Made by a program: the position numbers and the translations under genes. Below the pieces are notes generated by a model that had not been told where the DNA came from, searched no databases, and worked only from the letters and a program-made list of their open reading frames with translations. Of a stretch of 64,000 nt of DNA, positions 54,712 to 63,789 are shown piece after piece. The stretch comes from Streptomyces sp. I05A-00742 (lineage in GTDB: Bacteria; Actinomycetota; Actinomycetes; Streptomycetales; Streptomycetaceae): positions 1-64,000 of the forward strand of contig NZ_JABETO010000010.1 in the NCBI RefSeq assembly GCF_013055795.1, given 5' to 3'. Each line of letters opens with the position of its first letter. Position 1 is the first letter of the stretch.

Positions 54712-55463
54712 ACCTCACCCTGCGCATCTGGCGCCAGCGCAACCCCGAGGACGCGGGTGCCATGACCACCTACGAGGTCAGGGGCATCAGCGAGGACATG
54801 TCCTTCCTCGAAATGCTCGACCACCTCAATGAGGAGCTGATCCTCGCCGGTGACGAGCCCGTCGCCTTCGACCACGACTGCCGCGAGGGCATCTGCGGCG
54901 CCTGCGGCATGGTCATCAACGGCGCGGCGCACGGCCCCGAACGGACCACCACCTGCCAGCTCCACATGCGCCACTTCGCCGACGGCGACACCATCGACGT
55001 GGAGCCGTGGCGCGCCGCCGCCTTCCCGGTCGTGAAGGACCTGGTCGTGGACCGCTCGGCGTTCGACCGCATCATCGGCGCGGGCGGCTACGTCTCCGTC
55101 CCCACCGGCGCCGCCCCCGAGGCCCACGCCACCCCGGTGCCCAAGCCGGACGCCGACCTCGCCTTCGAGCACGCCGAGTGCATCGGCTGCGGCGCCTGCG
55201 TGGCCGCCTGCCCCAACGGTTCCGCCATGCTCTTCACCTCGGCGAAGGTCGTCCACCTGAACGTCCTGCCGCAGGGCGCGCCCGAACGGGAGTCCCGCGT
55301 CCTGGACATGGTCGGCGCCATGGACGACCAGGGCTTCGGCGGCTGCACCAACACCGGCGAGTGCGCCACCGCCTGCCCCAAGGGGATCCCGCTGACGGCG
55401 ATCGGCCGGATGAACCGGGAGTTCCTGCGGGCGACGGTGAAGGGCGGGCGGTCGAAGGGCTGA
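54708..55463 (+). CDS. sdhB: Succinate dehydrogenase iron-sulfur subunit
   Basis: This 251-residue protein starts at GTG 54708, overlapping sdhA. The plant-type 2Fe-2S ligands are in [11 protein letters not shown] and the later Cys of TTTCQLHM. The C-terminal ferredoxin part has [15 protein letters not shown] and [15 protein letters not shown] for the remaining clusters. It transfers electrons from SdhA flavin to quinone at SdhC. It is the last gene of the sdhCAB operon. Confidence 0.95.
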
Positions 55464-55531
55464 GGGGCGTCCGTGCGGGGGCGGGCCGGCGTCGTAGCCG
55501 CCCCCGGGATGCTCTTCGTATCATGTGCCCC

Positions 55532-56134
55532 ATGACCGCCGAGGACCTGCCGAGCCCTGTCGCGCAGGGGAACCTGCGCGCTTCCCACCTCGAACGCGAA
55601 GCGGTGGTGGAGCGGTTGCAGGACGCCGCCGCCGAGGGCCGCCTCGACTTCGCCGAGCTGGACGCCCGGGTGGAACAGGCGCTCAACGCCAAGACCCACG
55701 CCGAGCTGGCCGCCCTCACCGCGGACCTGCCGCACCCGGCGGGCGCGGACGCGGACAGGACCCTGACGCTCAGGGCCGGAATGCACGGCGTGAAGCGCAC
55801 CGGCCCGTGGCAGGTGCCCGCCCGCATCCTCGTCGACGCCGGCATGGGCGGCGCCGTGCTCGACTTCACCGCGGCCGAGTGCCGGCTCTCCGAGGTCCGG
55901 GTGGAGGCGCACGGCCAGATGGGCGGCGTCGTCCTCGTCGTCCCCAAGGGCTGGGCCGTGAACACGGACGAGATGGACGGCGGCGTGAAGGACAAGCTCA
56001 TCCCCGGCCGGCTCCCCGGCGCACCCCTGATCCGCCTCACGGGAACCGCGGGCATGGCGGGCGTGGTCGTCCGCCACCCCAAGCGGCGGGAACTGCGGCG
56101 GAGCAGGCAGGGGAAGGAGCTTGCGCAGGGCTGA
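55532..56134 (+). CDS. DUF1707 (SHOCT-like) domain protein
   Basis: This 200-residue protein starts at ATG 55532, with ATG 55523 also possible. The N-terminal DUF1707 motif is clear: LRASHLEREAVVERLQDAAA, then EGRLDFAELDARVEQALNAK and THAELAALTADLP. The C-terminal 120 residues form a beta-helix-like domain (GMGGAVLDFTAAECRLSEV and VVLVVPKGWAVNTDEMDGG) related to the LiaF-type cell-wall-active domain. There is no membrane helix. It probably acts in cell-envelope regulation, by family analogy. Confidence 0.85.
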   Translation: MTAEDLPSPVAQGNLRASHLEREAVVERLQDAAAEGRLDFAELDARVEQALNAKTHAELAALTADLPHPAGADADRTLTLRAGMHGVKRTGPWQVPARILVDAGMGGAVLDFTAAECRLSEVRVEAHGQMGGVVLVVPKGWAVNTDEMDGGVKDKLIPGRLPGAPLIRLTGTAGMAGVVVRHPKRRELRRSRQGKELAQG

Positions 56135-56191
56135 GGCGCGCTGACCGACGGCGCGGCGCTCGGGGGCGGCTTCCGGCAGCCGTCCGGCGCC

Positions 56192-56578
56192 CTACTCGCC
56201 GTGCATGATCTGGATCAGGTTGCCGCAGGTGTCGTCCAGGACCGCGACGGTGACCGGGCCCATCTCCTGCGGCTCCTGGGTGAAGCGGACCCCGAGCCCG
56301 CGCAGCCGGTCGAACTCCGCCCGTACGTCGTCCACGGCGAAGGAGGCGGCCGGGATGCCGTCCGCGACCAGCGCCTCCTTGTACGGCTTCACCGCGGGGT
56401 GGCCGGAGGGCTCAAGCAGCAGTTCGGGCCCGTCGGGGTCCTCCGGCGAGACGACGGTCAGCCACCGGTCCGGGCCCGCCGGGACGTCGTGCTTCGTGAC
56501 GAAGCCCAGCACGTCGGTGTAGAAGCGCTGGGCCTTGGCCTGGTCATCGACGAAGACGCTGGTCAGGTGGATCTTCAT
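56192..56578 (-). CDS. VOC-family (glyoxalase-like) protein
   Basis: This 128-residue protein starts at ATG 56578 behind GGGAGAA. Two beta-alpha-beta-beta-beta modules are visible: KIHLTSVFVDDQAKAQRFYT, DVLGFVTKHDVP and DGPELLLEP, then AVDDVRAEFDRLRGLGV and VTVAVLDDTCGNLIQIMH. Metal ligands of the fold (His3, Glu in ELLLEP and Glu/His near the end) are plausible. It resembles stand-alone proteins of unknown reaction or resistance type. The substrate is not predictable. Confidence 0.85.
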   Translation of the reverse strand: MKIHLTSVFVDDQAKAQRFYTDVLGFVTKHDVPAGPDRWLTVVSPEDPDGPELLLEPSGHPAVKPYKEALVADGIPAASFAVDDVRAEFDRLRGLGVRFTQEPQEMGPVTVAVLDDTCGNLIQIMHGE

Positions 56579-56669
56579 GGGTTGTTCTCCCGGTGGGTCG
56601 GGCTCGGCTCCAGGCGTATGCCGTGCTGAGGGAGGGGCGGCTGCCCCTCCCTCTCCGGCGTCCCTCGCG

Positions 56670-57071
56670 TCACATGTGGACGTCGACGCAGGTCTTGCCG
56701 ATGGCCCGCTTGACGGCACCGGAGGAGTCGTTCTCGAAGCCCTCGGCACAGATCTTGGTGTGGTTGTTCACGCCGTGGCCCACCGCGACGCCGTACCGCG
56801 AGCCCTTGTGCCAGTGCTGTACCGCGCTCTGGCCGCTGATGCCGGGGCCGGAGAGGCGGAAGTGGCCGTAGAACTGGGAGCCGGGCGCCGGGGTGACCGT
56901 GAGCCGTGCCACGTACAGCCCCGAGCCCTCGACCTCCAGACAGGTCTGGCCCGCGCACCCTCCCCAGTTCGCGGACGCCGGGCCCGCCGTGAAGGTGAAC
57001 ATGGCCGCGGCTCCCACCGTCGCGACGGCTGCCCGGAGGGCCCAGCGAATCTTTGCAGCGATGTGGTTCAT
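56670..57071 (-). CDS. Small secreted Cys-containing protein
   Basis: This 133-residue protein has a signal peptide (ALRAAVATVGAAAMFTFTAG, cleavage probable after ASA). The mature part of about 100 residues has four Cys (GGCAGQTC, KICAEGF, KTCVDVHM) and a beta-rich core (YVARLTVTPAPGSQFYGHFR). It probably forms two disulphides outside the cell. It resembles unannotated secreted Streptomyces proteins, and its function is unknown. It is monocistronic. Confidence 0.72.
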   Translation of the reverse strand: MNHIAAKIRWALRAAVATVGAAAMFTFTAGPASANWGGCAGQTCLEVEGSGLYVARLTVTPAPGSQFYGHFRLSGPGISGQSAVQHWHKGSRYGVAVGHGVNNHTKICAEGFENDSSGAVKRAIGKTCVDVHM

Positions 57072-57419
57072 CTACTCCACTTTCTTCCGATTCGTCCGCC
57101 GCGTCTAACGATTGGAACGTGGACGGGTCACATGAACCGGGGGGCCGGGTCCGGCTCCGCGCGTGCGTGTTCCGGTGGGGCGGGTGGGTGTCACCGCCGT
57201 GAGCTGGGCGTTCGACTCAACTTCCGGCTGTCGGGGCCGGGTTCCCGCTCGACCGCCTCACCAAGAGGCAGGATTCGGGCGCACCACCTCCGCACTGCCC
57301 GCCACTTTCACCGTACTGCCGGGAGGGGGAGTTGCCGCAAGGCCCTGTCGAGGGTTCAGAATCGGGTCCTGACCTGCACGGTTGTGGCACGTCCGAGGCT
57401 GGTTCCAGGGGGAGTTCTG
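57072..57419. other. Intergenic region between secreted protein and broken glycosyltransferase
   Basis: This 348-bp gap contains no supported gene. It must hold the minus-strand promoter of the secreted protein and any promoter of the glycosyltransferase remnant. No recognisable hexamers or repeats were found. A GGGGGAG ribosome-binding site precedes ATG 57420. Confidence 0.4.
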
Positions 57420-58563
57420 ATGCGTGTGCTGCTGTCGACCATCGGATCGCGGGGCGAAGTACAGCCCATGGTGGGGCTGGCGATGCGGTTGAGGGAGCTC
57501 GGGCAGGAGGTACGCCTGTGTGTACCGCCGGACTTCGCCGAGTGGATCGAGGGACTCGGGTTCCCGGTGGTGCCCATCGGGCCGGAGTTGGACGCAGTTC
57601 GCCACGGTTCCGGAGGCGGCCCGGGACTGTGACGTCGTCGTGGCGGGCGGGGGCCTCCAGATCGCCGCCCGCTCGGTGGCCGAGCTGCGGGGGGTCCCGT
57701 ACGTCCACGTCAGCTACTGCCCCACCGTCCTGCCGTCCCCGCACCACGCGCCGCCCCCACTGTCGCTGCCGGGACAGAAGCCGGCGCCGGAGCCGACGGA
57801 CAACCGCGCCCTCTGGGACGAGGACGCGCGGCGTCTGAACGCCACGTTCGGCGCCGCCCTCAACTCCCACCGCGCGGCGGCCGGTCTGGACCCGGTCGCC
57901 GATGTGCGGAGCCACATCGTGACCGGCCTGCCCTGGCTGGCCGCCGATCCGACGCTGGGGCCGTGGCCCGGCCCGGACGACCCGGACGGGCGGACCGTGT
58001 TCCGGACGGGCGCCTGGCTCGTGCCGGACGACCGTCCGCTCGCCCCCGAGTTGGAGGCGTTCCTCGCCGCCGGCGAACCGCCCGTCTTCTTCGGTTTCGG
58101 CAGCATGCGCGCGACGCCGGACCTCGGCCGGGTGATGACCCGGGCGGCCCGCGCCCTCGGGCGCCGCGCGGTCGTCTCGCGCGGGTGGGCCGGTCTGTCC
58201 CCGGTGGACGACGCGCCGGACTGCCTGGCCCTCGGCGAGGTCAACCAACAGGCGCTCTTCCGGCGGGTGGCGGCCGTCGTCCACCACGGCGGCGCGGGCA
58301 CCACCACCACGGCCGCGCTGGCCGGGGCTCCCCAAGTCGTCGTCCCGCAGATGTACGACCAGCACTACTGGGCCGGGCGCGTCCACGGCCTCGGCATCGG
58401 CACCGCCCACCCGCCCGTTCCCCCGACCACCGACTCCCTCACCGACGCCCTCCGCCGCACCCTCCACCCGGACACGACCGCCCGCGCCCGCTCCGTCGCC
58501 GCCGCCGTCCGCACGGACGGCACCCTGGTGGCCGCCCGGCGACTTCTGGCGATGGCAGAGTAA
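57420..58563 (+). pseudogene. GT1-family glycosyltransferase disrupted by deletion/frameshift
   Basis: From ATG 57420 the frame reads MRVLLSTIGSRGEVQPMVGL and continues into CVPPDFAEWIEGLGFPVVPI, then hits TGA at 57630 after nonsense residues. The homologous continuation starts in the +1 frame at about 57595 (QFATVPEAARDCDVVVAGGG). It runs to 58563 with the signature VVHHGGAGTTTTAALAGAPQ and the nucleotide-binding end. From memory of family members, about 30 residues are missing at the joint, and the loss is not a multiple of three. The gene looks inactivated. Substrate class would have been a macrolide- or lipid-glycosylating enzyme. Confidence 0.75.
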
Positions 58564-58572
58564 GTCGACCGC

Positions 58573-59544
58573 ATGCCTTCGGTACTTGTCATCGGATACG
58601 ACCCGCACAAGCTGCCCGGCATCGACGGGGACGCGCTCCGCGCGGTGCTCGACAAGGAGCCGGCCCGATTCGGCGAGCACGGCATCGACGCGGCCATCAC
58701 GCTGGTCGTGTTCGACGACACGGCCGAGCCCGCCATCGTCGCGTCGCTCACCGAGCGGCCGTGGGACGTGGTCGTCATCGGCGGCGGGATCCGCAGGACG
58801 GAGGCGCTGTTCCCGCTCTTCGAGCAGACCGTGAACCTGGTCCACCGGCACGCGCCGCAGGCCGCCATCGCGTTCGACACCAGCGGCGGCGACAGCGTTG
58901 AAGCGGCACTGCGCCGGCTCCGGGACGCCATGAACCCACTGCCCGCATCGCCCGCACTGCCCGCATCGCCCGCACTGCCCGCACTGCCCGCGCTGTCGGC
59001 CGCGGAGATCATTACGGACCGGCTCCGGCTGCGCAAAGCACACGACAGCGACAGCGACCGCGACGGACTCATCGAGCTGCAGACGGATCCGCGGGTCCGG
59101 CTGTACCTCGGCGGCCCGAGGCCCCGGAGCGCTGTCGAACAGCGTCTCGACGCGATCGGCACGGCCAACGCGACCAGCAATCCGGGCACGTTCGTCATCG
59201 CCGACAGGATGACCGACCGGCTCGTCGGGACGCTCGTGCTCGACCGACGCTCCGCCTCCCTCCCCGGGCACGTCACCGCGGAGGGCGAGGAGCTCGAACT
59301 GACCTACCTGCTACGGCGCAGCGCCTGGGGCGCGGGGCTGGCGTTCGAGGCCGCCACGGCCGCGTTGCGCACCGCCGCCGCGGAGCTTCCCGACCAGCCG
59401 GTGCTGGTCGTGACCCAGACGGCCAACGAGCGTTCGCTCGCGCTGGCCGCCCGCCTCGGCTTCCGGCGCGTGAGCACCTTCCGAGCGCATGACGCGGAGC
59501 AGGCTCTCGCCGTGGCCAACCTGCATACGTTCAAGGCCTCATAG
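58573..59544 (+). CDS. Fusion of a flavodoxin-like domain of unknown function with a GNAT acetyltransferase
   Basis: This 323-residue protein starts at ATG 58573. Residues 1-118 (SVLVIGYDPHKLPGIDGDAL, then WDVVVIGGGIRRTEALFPLF and AAIAFDTSGGDSVEAAL) form a compact alpha/beta domain also known alone in actinobacteria. A repeated PASPALPASPALPAL linker follows (about 125-142). The rest is a GNAT domain: TDRLRLRKAHD, TYLLRRSAWGAGLAFEAATA and TQTANERSLALAARLGFRRV. It probably acetylates a small molecule or protein N-terminus. The fusion is unusual and its purpose unknown. Confidence 0.75.
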   Translation: MPSVLVIGYDPHKLPGIDGDALRAVLDKEPARFGEHGIDAAITLVVFDDTAEPAIVASLTERPWDVVVIGGGIRRTEALFPLFEQTVNLVHRHAPQAAIAFDTSGGDSVEAALRRLRDAMNPLPASPALPASPALPALPALSAAEIITDRLRLRKAHDSDSDRDGLIELQTDPRVRLYLGGPRPRSAVEQRLDAIGTANATSNPGTFVIADRMTDRLVGTLVLDRRSASLPGHVTAEGEELELTYLLRRSAWGAGLAFEAATAALRTAAAELPDQPVLVVTQTANERSLALAARLGFRRVSTFRAHDAEQALAVANLHTFKAS

Positions 59545-59567
59545 CCGTCCGCGTGCCCGAACCGGGT

Positions 59568-60323
59568 TCAGGGGCTCCCCGTTGCCCGGCCGGTCCGTAC
59601 AAGGTTCCGTGCGGCATGCACCAGCGCGGCGTTGCCGCCGGCAGGAGAGCCGTCGGGCAGCACCAGGACGTCCTCCAGGCCGATCCGGCAGTCCAGGCCC
59701 TGCCGTGCGGCGGCCCGCAGCACCGGCCATGCTCCGCCCTCCTCCCCGTGCAGCAGCACGGGCACCGTCACCCCTTCGCCCAGCTCCTTCATCAGGTCCG
59801 CGGCCGTGGCCTCCGCCGTCCCGGGGTCGGTGTCGGTGACCTCGGCGAGCACTCTCAACACCCGGGCCGCCAGCGGCGAGGCGAGGAACGCGCGGGCCGC
59901 TCCGGTACCGGAGTAGATGCCCGCCTCGACACCGACCCCGAGGTCCAGCAGCACACCGGCCACCGTCTCGGCACCCTCCTCGTGCCAGTTGACCGACGCG
60001 TGATCGGGCAGCACCGGCCAGGAGCGGATGAGGTCGGCCCGGCGCCGCGGATCCGGGACCGTCCACGCCCCGGTGGTCACCCCGATCCGCACCTCCTTCG
60101 GCACGGCAGCACGCACCGCCGTGACCGCCTCGGCCACCAGCTCGGGAGCCAGGGAATCGTGGCCCTCGCCGTCCTTGGGGTGGAGATGGATGTCCTCGGC
60201 GCCGGCCTCGACAGCTCGTCTCGCCTCGGCGGCCAGCTCCTCGGCCGTCACCGGAAAGGCCGTTATGGGGAGGGCGCGGAACTCGGTCCGGTCGCGGGCC
60301 CCGTTCAAGCACGCTTGCAGCAT
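59568..60323 (-). CDS. BKACE-family (3-keto-5-aminohexanoate cleavage enzyme-like) protein
   Basis: This 251-residue TIM-barrel protein has the zinc-binding HLHPKD motif near residues 46-51. Other blocks include VRIGVTTGAWTVPDP, HASVNWHEEGAETVAG and the end block RIGLEDVLVLPDGSPAGGN. BKACE enzymes condense a beta-keto acid with acetyl-CoA to give acetoacetate and a new CoA ester. At 251 residues it is slightly shorter than typical members. It is monocistronic or weakly linked to the next gene. The natural beta-keto acid is unknown. Confidence 0.85.
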   Translation of the reverse strand: MLQACLNGARDRTEFRALPITAFPVTAEELAAEARRAVEAGAEDIHLHPKDGEGHDSLAPELVAEAVTAVRAAVPKEVRIGVTTGAWTVPDPRRRADLIRSWPVLPDHASVNWHEEGAETVAGVLLDLGVGVEAGIYSGTGAARAFLASPLAARVLRVLAEVTDTDPGTAEATAADLMKELGEGVTVPVLLHGEEGGAWPVLRAAARQGLDCRIGLEDVLVLPDGSPAGGNAALVHAARNLVRTGRATGSP

Positions 60324-60392
60324 GGGGAAACCCTGCCATGCGCCACTGACATTCGCCCTGGCGAGCGCCGCCCGGGTCCGCGCCCGTCCTTG

Positions 60393-61205
60393 TCACGGCC
60401 GGGCGTCGGGCGGTGTGGTCTCCACCAGGCGCGGGGCGGCGAAGCACCAGCGCAGCCACAGCACCGATTCGATGTCCCAGAAGGGCGCCGCGGCCAGGCC
60501 GCCGGCCACCGGGATGCGAAACCCCTGGGCGGCGACGATCGCGCGCAGGGTCATGTGCACCCCGGCGAAGTCCCGGGCGGCCTTCGTCCAGTCGGGGTAG
60601 ACGTCGTCGCCGCGGACCAGCGGGTAGCGCCCGAGGAAAGCCGCCCAGTCGACCGCGCCGCCGATGCCGAGGACTTCGGCGGTGGGGTCGGTGACCGACA
60701 GCTCCCAGGTCTGCCAGGGCCGGGGGTGGAGACTCGACCCCAGGTCGAGATACATCCGCCACATGCACGGCCCGTCGCGCCGCGCCGTGGACGTGTAGAG
60801 CCCCAGGTGGAACGGCTTCGTGCTCGGCGGTTGGCCGGGATCCCCGCCGGGCGGGACGAACCGCTCCCGGTCCAGGGCGGACCGCCGGTGCGGCACCAGC
60901 TCGTGCGGGCCGGTGCCGATCCAGTGCTGTCGCGTCCGGTCGAGCGGCCCTCGGACAAGGCACTCCTGGTCACGGGCGAGCCTGCCCAGCAGCAGGCAGC
61001 TGTCGGCCATCTCGTCCGCCTCCGCCGCCTCGGACGGGGCGAGGACGGCCGGACCGCCCGCCAGGGCCGTCGTTTCGGGCTCGGTCCACCCGGTCATGAC
61101 GGAGGTGAAGTGGCGCAGCCCGGCGTCCGCGCCGGCGGTCGGGTCCGCCACCGCGTCGAGCTGTGCCACGCGCCGGCGCAGGATCCGGGCAGGGGTGGGG
61201 TGCAC
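60393..61205 (-). CDS. Hypothetical protein, unknown function
   Basis: This 270-residue protein starts at GTG 61205, chosen because GGGGGAGGA lies at the right distance. It is rich in Trp and Arg (WRMYLDLGSSLHPRPWQTWE, AVDWAAFLGRYPLVRGDDVY) with no signal peptide, membrane helix or motif I recognise. The segment FHLGLYTSTARRDGPCMWRM suggests a beta-sandwich. Good ribosome-binding site and coding bias support it being real. Function is unknown. Confidence 0.68.
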   Translation of the reverse strand: MHPTPARILRRRVAQLDAVADPTAGADAGLRHFTSVMTGWTEPETTALAGGPAVLAPSEAAEADEMADSCLLLGRLARDQECLVRGPLDRTRQHWIGTGPHELVPHRRSALDRERFVPPGGDPGQPPSTKPFHLGLYTSTARRDGPCMWRMYLDLGSSLHPRPWQTWELSVTDPTAEVLGIGGAVDWAAFLGRYPLVRGDDVYPDWTKAARDFAGVHMTLRAIVAAQGFRIPVAGGLAAAPFWDIESVLWLRWCFAAPRLVETTPPDARP

Positions 61206-61273
61206 ACCGTGATCCTCCCCCGGTGGCGTCCTCCTGCAACAGGGTGCCGTCCCGTCCTTCCGGCGCCCGCGGC

Positions 61274-61795
61274 TCAGCAGGAGATGGGAACCTCCTGGCC
61301 GAGACCGTTGGCGGAGCCGGTCGGCGGGTTGTAGCCGGGCGGGAAGACGACCTTGAAGTACATCCAGCCCCGGTACTTGCCGGGGCTGCACCGCACGGCC
61401 GCGTTGTTCTGGGCGCCGCGGGTGTTCCTCTGCGTCCTCAGCGCCGACTGATTGACGAGCTGCCCGTTCTTGTACAGGGCCGCGCGGGTGGTGATCTCCG
61501 GCACCGCGGCCGAGCACGAGACCGTCACGACGACGTTGACGGTCCCGGGCACATGGGTGGAGTTGTGCGGGCGCTGCACCTGGCCCTGGCATCGGATCAC
61601 CGCGGACGCGTCGGCGTCCGAACCAGCCTTGCCGGCTTCCACACTGCCGCCGGGGTCGTCGGCGCGCCCCTGCGGCGCAGTGGCAGGGGCGGACGGGTCA
61701 CCGGCCGTTCCTCCCGCCGCGACGGGAGAGGTGCCGCCGACGAATGCCAGGGCTGCCATCGACGCGGCGGCGACCGCCGTCCTCCATGCGCGCAT
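61274..61795 (-). CDS. Small secreted protein, unknown function
   Basis: This 173-residue protein starts at ATG 61795 behind GGAGGAG. A signal peptide (TAVAAASMAALAFVGGTSPV) precedes an acidic, Asp/Ala-rich disordered segment. A C-terminal beta-rich domain of about 110 residues follows, with Cys in IRCQG, VSCSAA, VRCSPG and the final PISC. Four Cys could form two disulphides. The upstream minus strand is AT-rich with a TATACA -10-like hexamer (61854-61859). It resembles other secreted actinobacterial proteins without a named family. Confidence 0.7.
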   Translation of the reverse strand: MRAWRTAVAAASMAALAFVGGTSPVAAGGTAGDPSAPATAPQGRADDPGGSVEAGKAGSDADASAVIRCQGQVQRPHNSTHVPGTVNVVVTVSCSAAVPEITTRAALYKNGQLVNQSALRTQRNTRGAQNNAAVRCSPGKYRGWMYFKVVFPPGYNPPTGSANGLGQEVPISC

Positions 61796-61939
61796 ATCTG
61801 CTCCTCCAGGTGTGCCGGCTCCGGGATTGGGTGTGAGCACACCAAGAAGAGACTGTATAAAAGGTAATCGATTCATCACCTACGGTGACATTTGTTCGAG
61901 TGCCGATACCCCGGGGCGGCAGGACGGGCGGAGCGCCGG

Positions 61940-62458
61940 CTATCCGATGAGGCCGAGCCAGTGCCGGTACACCGAGGTGAAGGGTTCGACGCCGTCACCT
62001 TCGCGACGGCCGGCCTCCATCAACCAGTCGCAGGCCTGCCGGGCCTTGTCGACGACGCCGTCGGGGTAGCCGTAGCGCACCCGGTGTTCGGCGAACTCGT
62101 CCTCGTCCTCGACGTGGGCCTCGCCGCCGCGCGGCCGCACGACGTCGAGATCGAGGTCCACCGTGCGCAGGACGGTCCCGTCCGCGTCCCACTCGGGCAC
62201 CGTGCACACGTCGCAGTACATCTCGGGGCCCGGGTCCGCGCAGAACGTGGCCGTCCACCACTCACCGCGCGGAACCAGCATCACGTACGCGTACCGGCTC
62301 GTCCGGCCGCCCTTGGCCGAGTCGACGGAAACCCCCCGCGGGGTGCCCAGCCACACGCCGTACCCGTCCTCACCGAGCCGGGTGGCGGTCCACCGCGCGC
62401 TGAGGGTGCCGTCGTACTTCCGGATGTCGACCAGCACGGAGGTGCTCTCTGTGGTCAT
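61940..62458 (-). CDS. DUF402 domain protein
   Basis: This 172-residue protein starts at ATG 62458. The DUF402 core is visible: RTSRYAYVMLVPRGEWWTAT, then TVDLDLDVVRPRGGEAHVED, EDEFAEHRVRYGYPDGVV and DKARQACDWLM. The paired acidic motifs (DLDLDVV and EDEDEFAEH) are the expected divalent-metal site of the fold shared with FomD-like nucleotide phosphohydrolases. It probably hydrolyses a nucleoside di- or triphosphate or cyclic adduct. It is monocistronic. Confidence 0.85.
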   Translation of the reverse strand: MTTESTSVLVDIRKYDGTLSARWTATRLGEDGYGVWLGTPRGVSVDSAKGGRTSRYAYVMLVPRGEWWTATFCADPGPEMYCDVCTVPEWDADGTVLRTVDLDLDVVRPRGGEAHVEDEDEFAEHRVRYGYPDGVVDKARQACDWLMEAGRREGDGVEPFTSVYRHWLGLIG

Positions 62459-62490
62459 GCCAAGACGGTAGCCCGGCGGAGCCCGGGTTT

Positions 62491-63354
62491 TCAGGACCCG
62501 GACCGCCGCACCCGGTCGAGGAACGACACGACGGTCCCGGTGAAGTGGCCGGGGTCGTCGAGCCACGGGAAGTGGCCCGCTCCCGGCTGGACGGCCACCT
62601 CGCTTCCCGGGACCGACTCCGCGACGGCGGAGGCGATCCGCGGGAGCGGGCCGCTGTCCAGTTCCCCGGCGAGGATCAGGATCCGCTCCCCCAGCGGGGC
62701 CAGGGCCGCGCGGGTCGCGGCCGGGTCGAACCCGCCTGCCGCCGCGTACACCTCCGCCGCCTCCTCGTTGCTCTGCCCCGCCTCGGCCGCGGCGTGCGCC
62801 TGCGCCTCCGCGTCCCACCTGCCGTAGAAGAAGGGCACCACGGCGTCCCAGTCGGCGTCGGTTGCCGTCCCCTCCTCCCACGCGGCCCGCCAGGAGGGGA
62901 ACACCGCTTCGAACCACGGTTCGTCCGCCCGCAGCGCCGCCACCTCCATGCGGTGCTCCCCGGTGAACCGGACGCCGACGGCCCGCGCCCTGGGCGTCAC
63001 CAGGACGAGGCCCCGGACGCGGTCCGGGTACCGGGCCGCGTGCAGCAGCGCCAAGTCGCCCGCCGCGGAGTGCGCCAGGGCGTCCGCCCGCTCCAGGCCG
63101 AGGTGATCCCACAGCGCCTCGACGTCCTCCACCTGCCGGTCGGGGCGGTACGTGGCCGGGTCGTCCGGCGTACCTGAGTCACCCGTGCCCCGCAGGTCCA
63201 GCTTGATCAGCCGACGGTGCTTCGCCAGTCCGCCGAGGTCGCCGAGGTAGACGGACGCCCGCATGGGCCCGCCGGGCAGGCAGAGCAGCGGCTCGCCCTC
63301 GCCGAGGGAGTGGTAGGCGAGGGTGGTTCCGTCGTGGGCTGTGAAGGTGGGCAT
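62491..63354 (-). CDS. Alpha/beta-fold hydrolase
   Basis: This 287-residue protein starts at ATG 63354. It has the oxyanion-side motif CLPGGPMRAS, RGTGDSGTPDDPATYRPDRQ, nucleophile elbow AHSAAGDLAL (Ala in place of the first Gly of GxSxG), the acid residue in ILAGELDSGPLP, and catalytic His in GAGHFPWLDDP. It is close to proline-iminopeptidase or epoxide-hydrolase-like enzymes. The substrate is unknown. The catalytic triad appears complete. It is monocistronic. Confidence 0.88.
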   Translation of the reverse strand: MPTFTAHDGTTLAYHSLGEGEPLLCLPGGPMRASVYLGDLGGLAKHRRLIKLDLRGTGDSGTPDDPATYRPDRQVEDVEALWDHLGLERADALAHSAAGDLALLHAARYPDRVRGLVLVTPRARAVGVRFTGEHRMEVAALRADEPWFEAVFPSWRAAWEEGTATDADWDAVVPFFYGRWDAEAQAHAAAEAGQSNEEAAEVYAAAGGFDPAATRAALAPLGERILILAGELDSGPLPRIASAVAESVPGSEVAVQPGAGHFPWLDDPGHFTGTVVSFLDRVRRSGS

Positions 63355-63573
63355 GGGGCATCCTTGTGAGGTTGTGACGGCTGCGGCAAGCGGATTTTCT
63401 TTGCACGCAGGCCGGTTGAGCGTTCAGTGCGTCCATTGCCGCGCCCGAATCCACCACTTCGCGCCCTTCCGCGCGTACGCTCGGCAGCGGTCACTGCTGT
63501 GACCTGTGGCTTTGCCGAGCATGACCCGGCGGGCGCGCGGCAATCGGTGGATCCGGGCGCGGGGCCGCTCCCG

Positions 63574-63789
63574 TCACGGCCACCGTACGAACACGTACTT
63601 CCGGCGCCGCCCGTCAAAGCTCAGCACGCCGGTCCCGGTCGCGGACGCCGTCGGGCCCACCTCCGCCGGTCCGGGCACCTCGCGCCACAGCGCCCCGTAC
63701 GCGGTGAAGCGGCGCACCCCGCAGCGGCAGCAGGTCGCCACCCCGCCCCGGGTGACCACCCAGGCCCCGGGCGCATGCCCGCACCCCAT
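63574..63789 (-). CDS. Small CxxC protein, second gene of a coupled pair
   Basis: This 71-residue protein starts at ATG 63789, overlapping the stop of the upstream small gene (TGATG), so it is translationally coupled. Cys residues MGCGHAPG and CCRCGVRR suggest one metal site. The C-terminal part (VLSFDGRRRKYVFVRWP) is basic and beta-like. No family is recognised. Similar coupled small genes are frequent in Streptomyces accessory regions. Confidence 0.55.
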   Translation of the reverse strand: MGCGHAPGAWVVTRGGVATCCRCGVRRFTAYGALWREVPGPAEVGPTASATGTGVLSFDGRRRKYVFVRWP

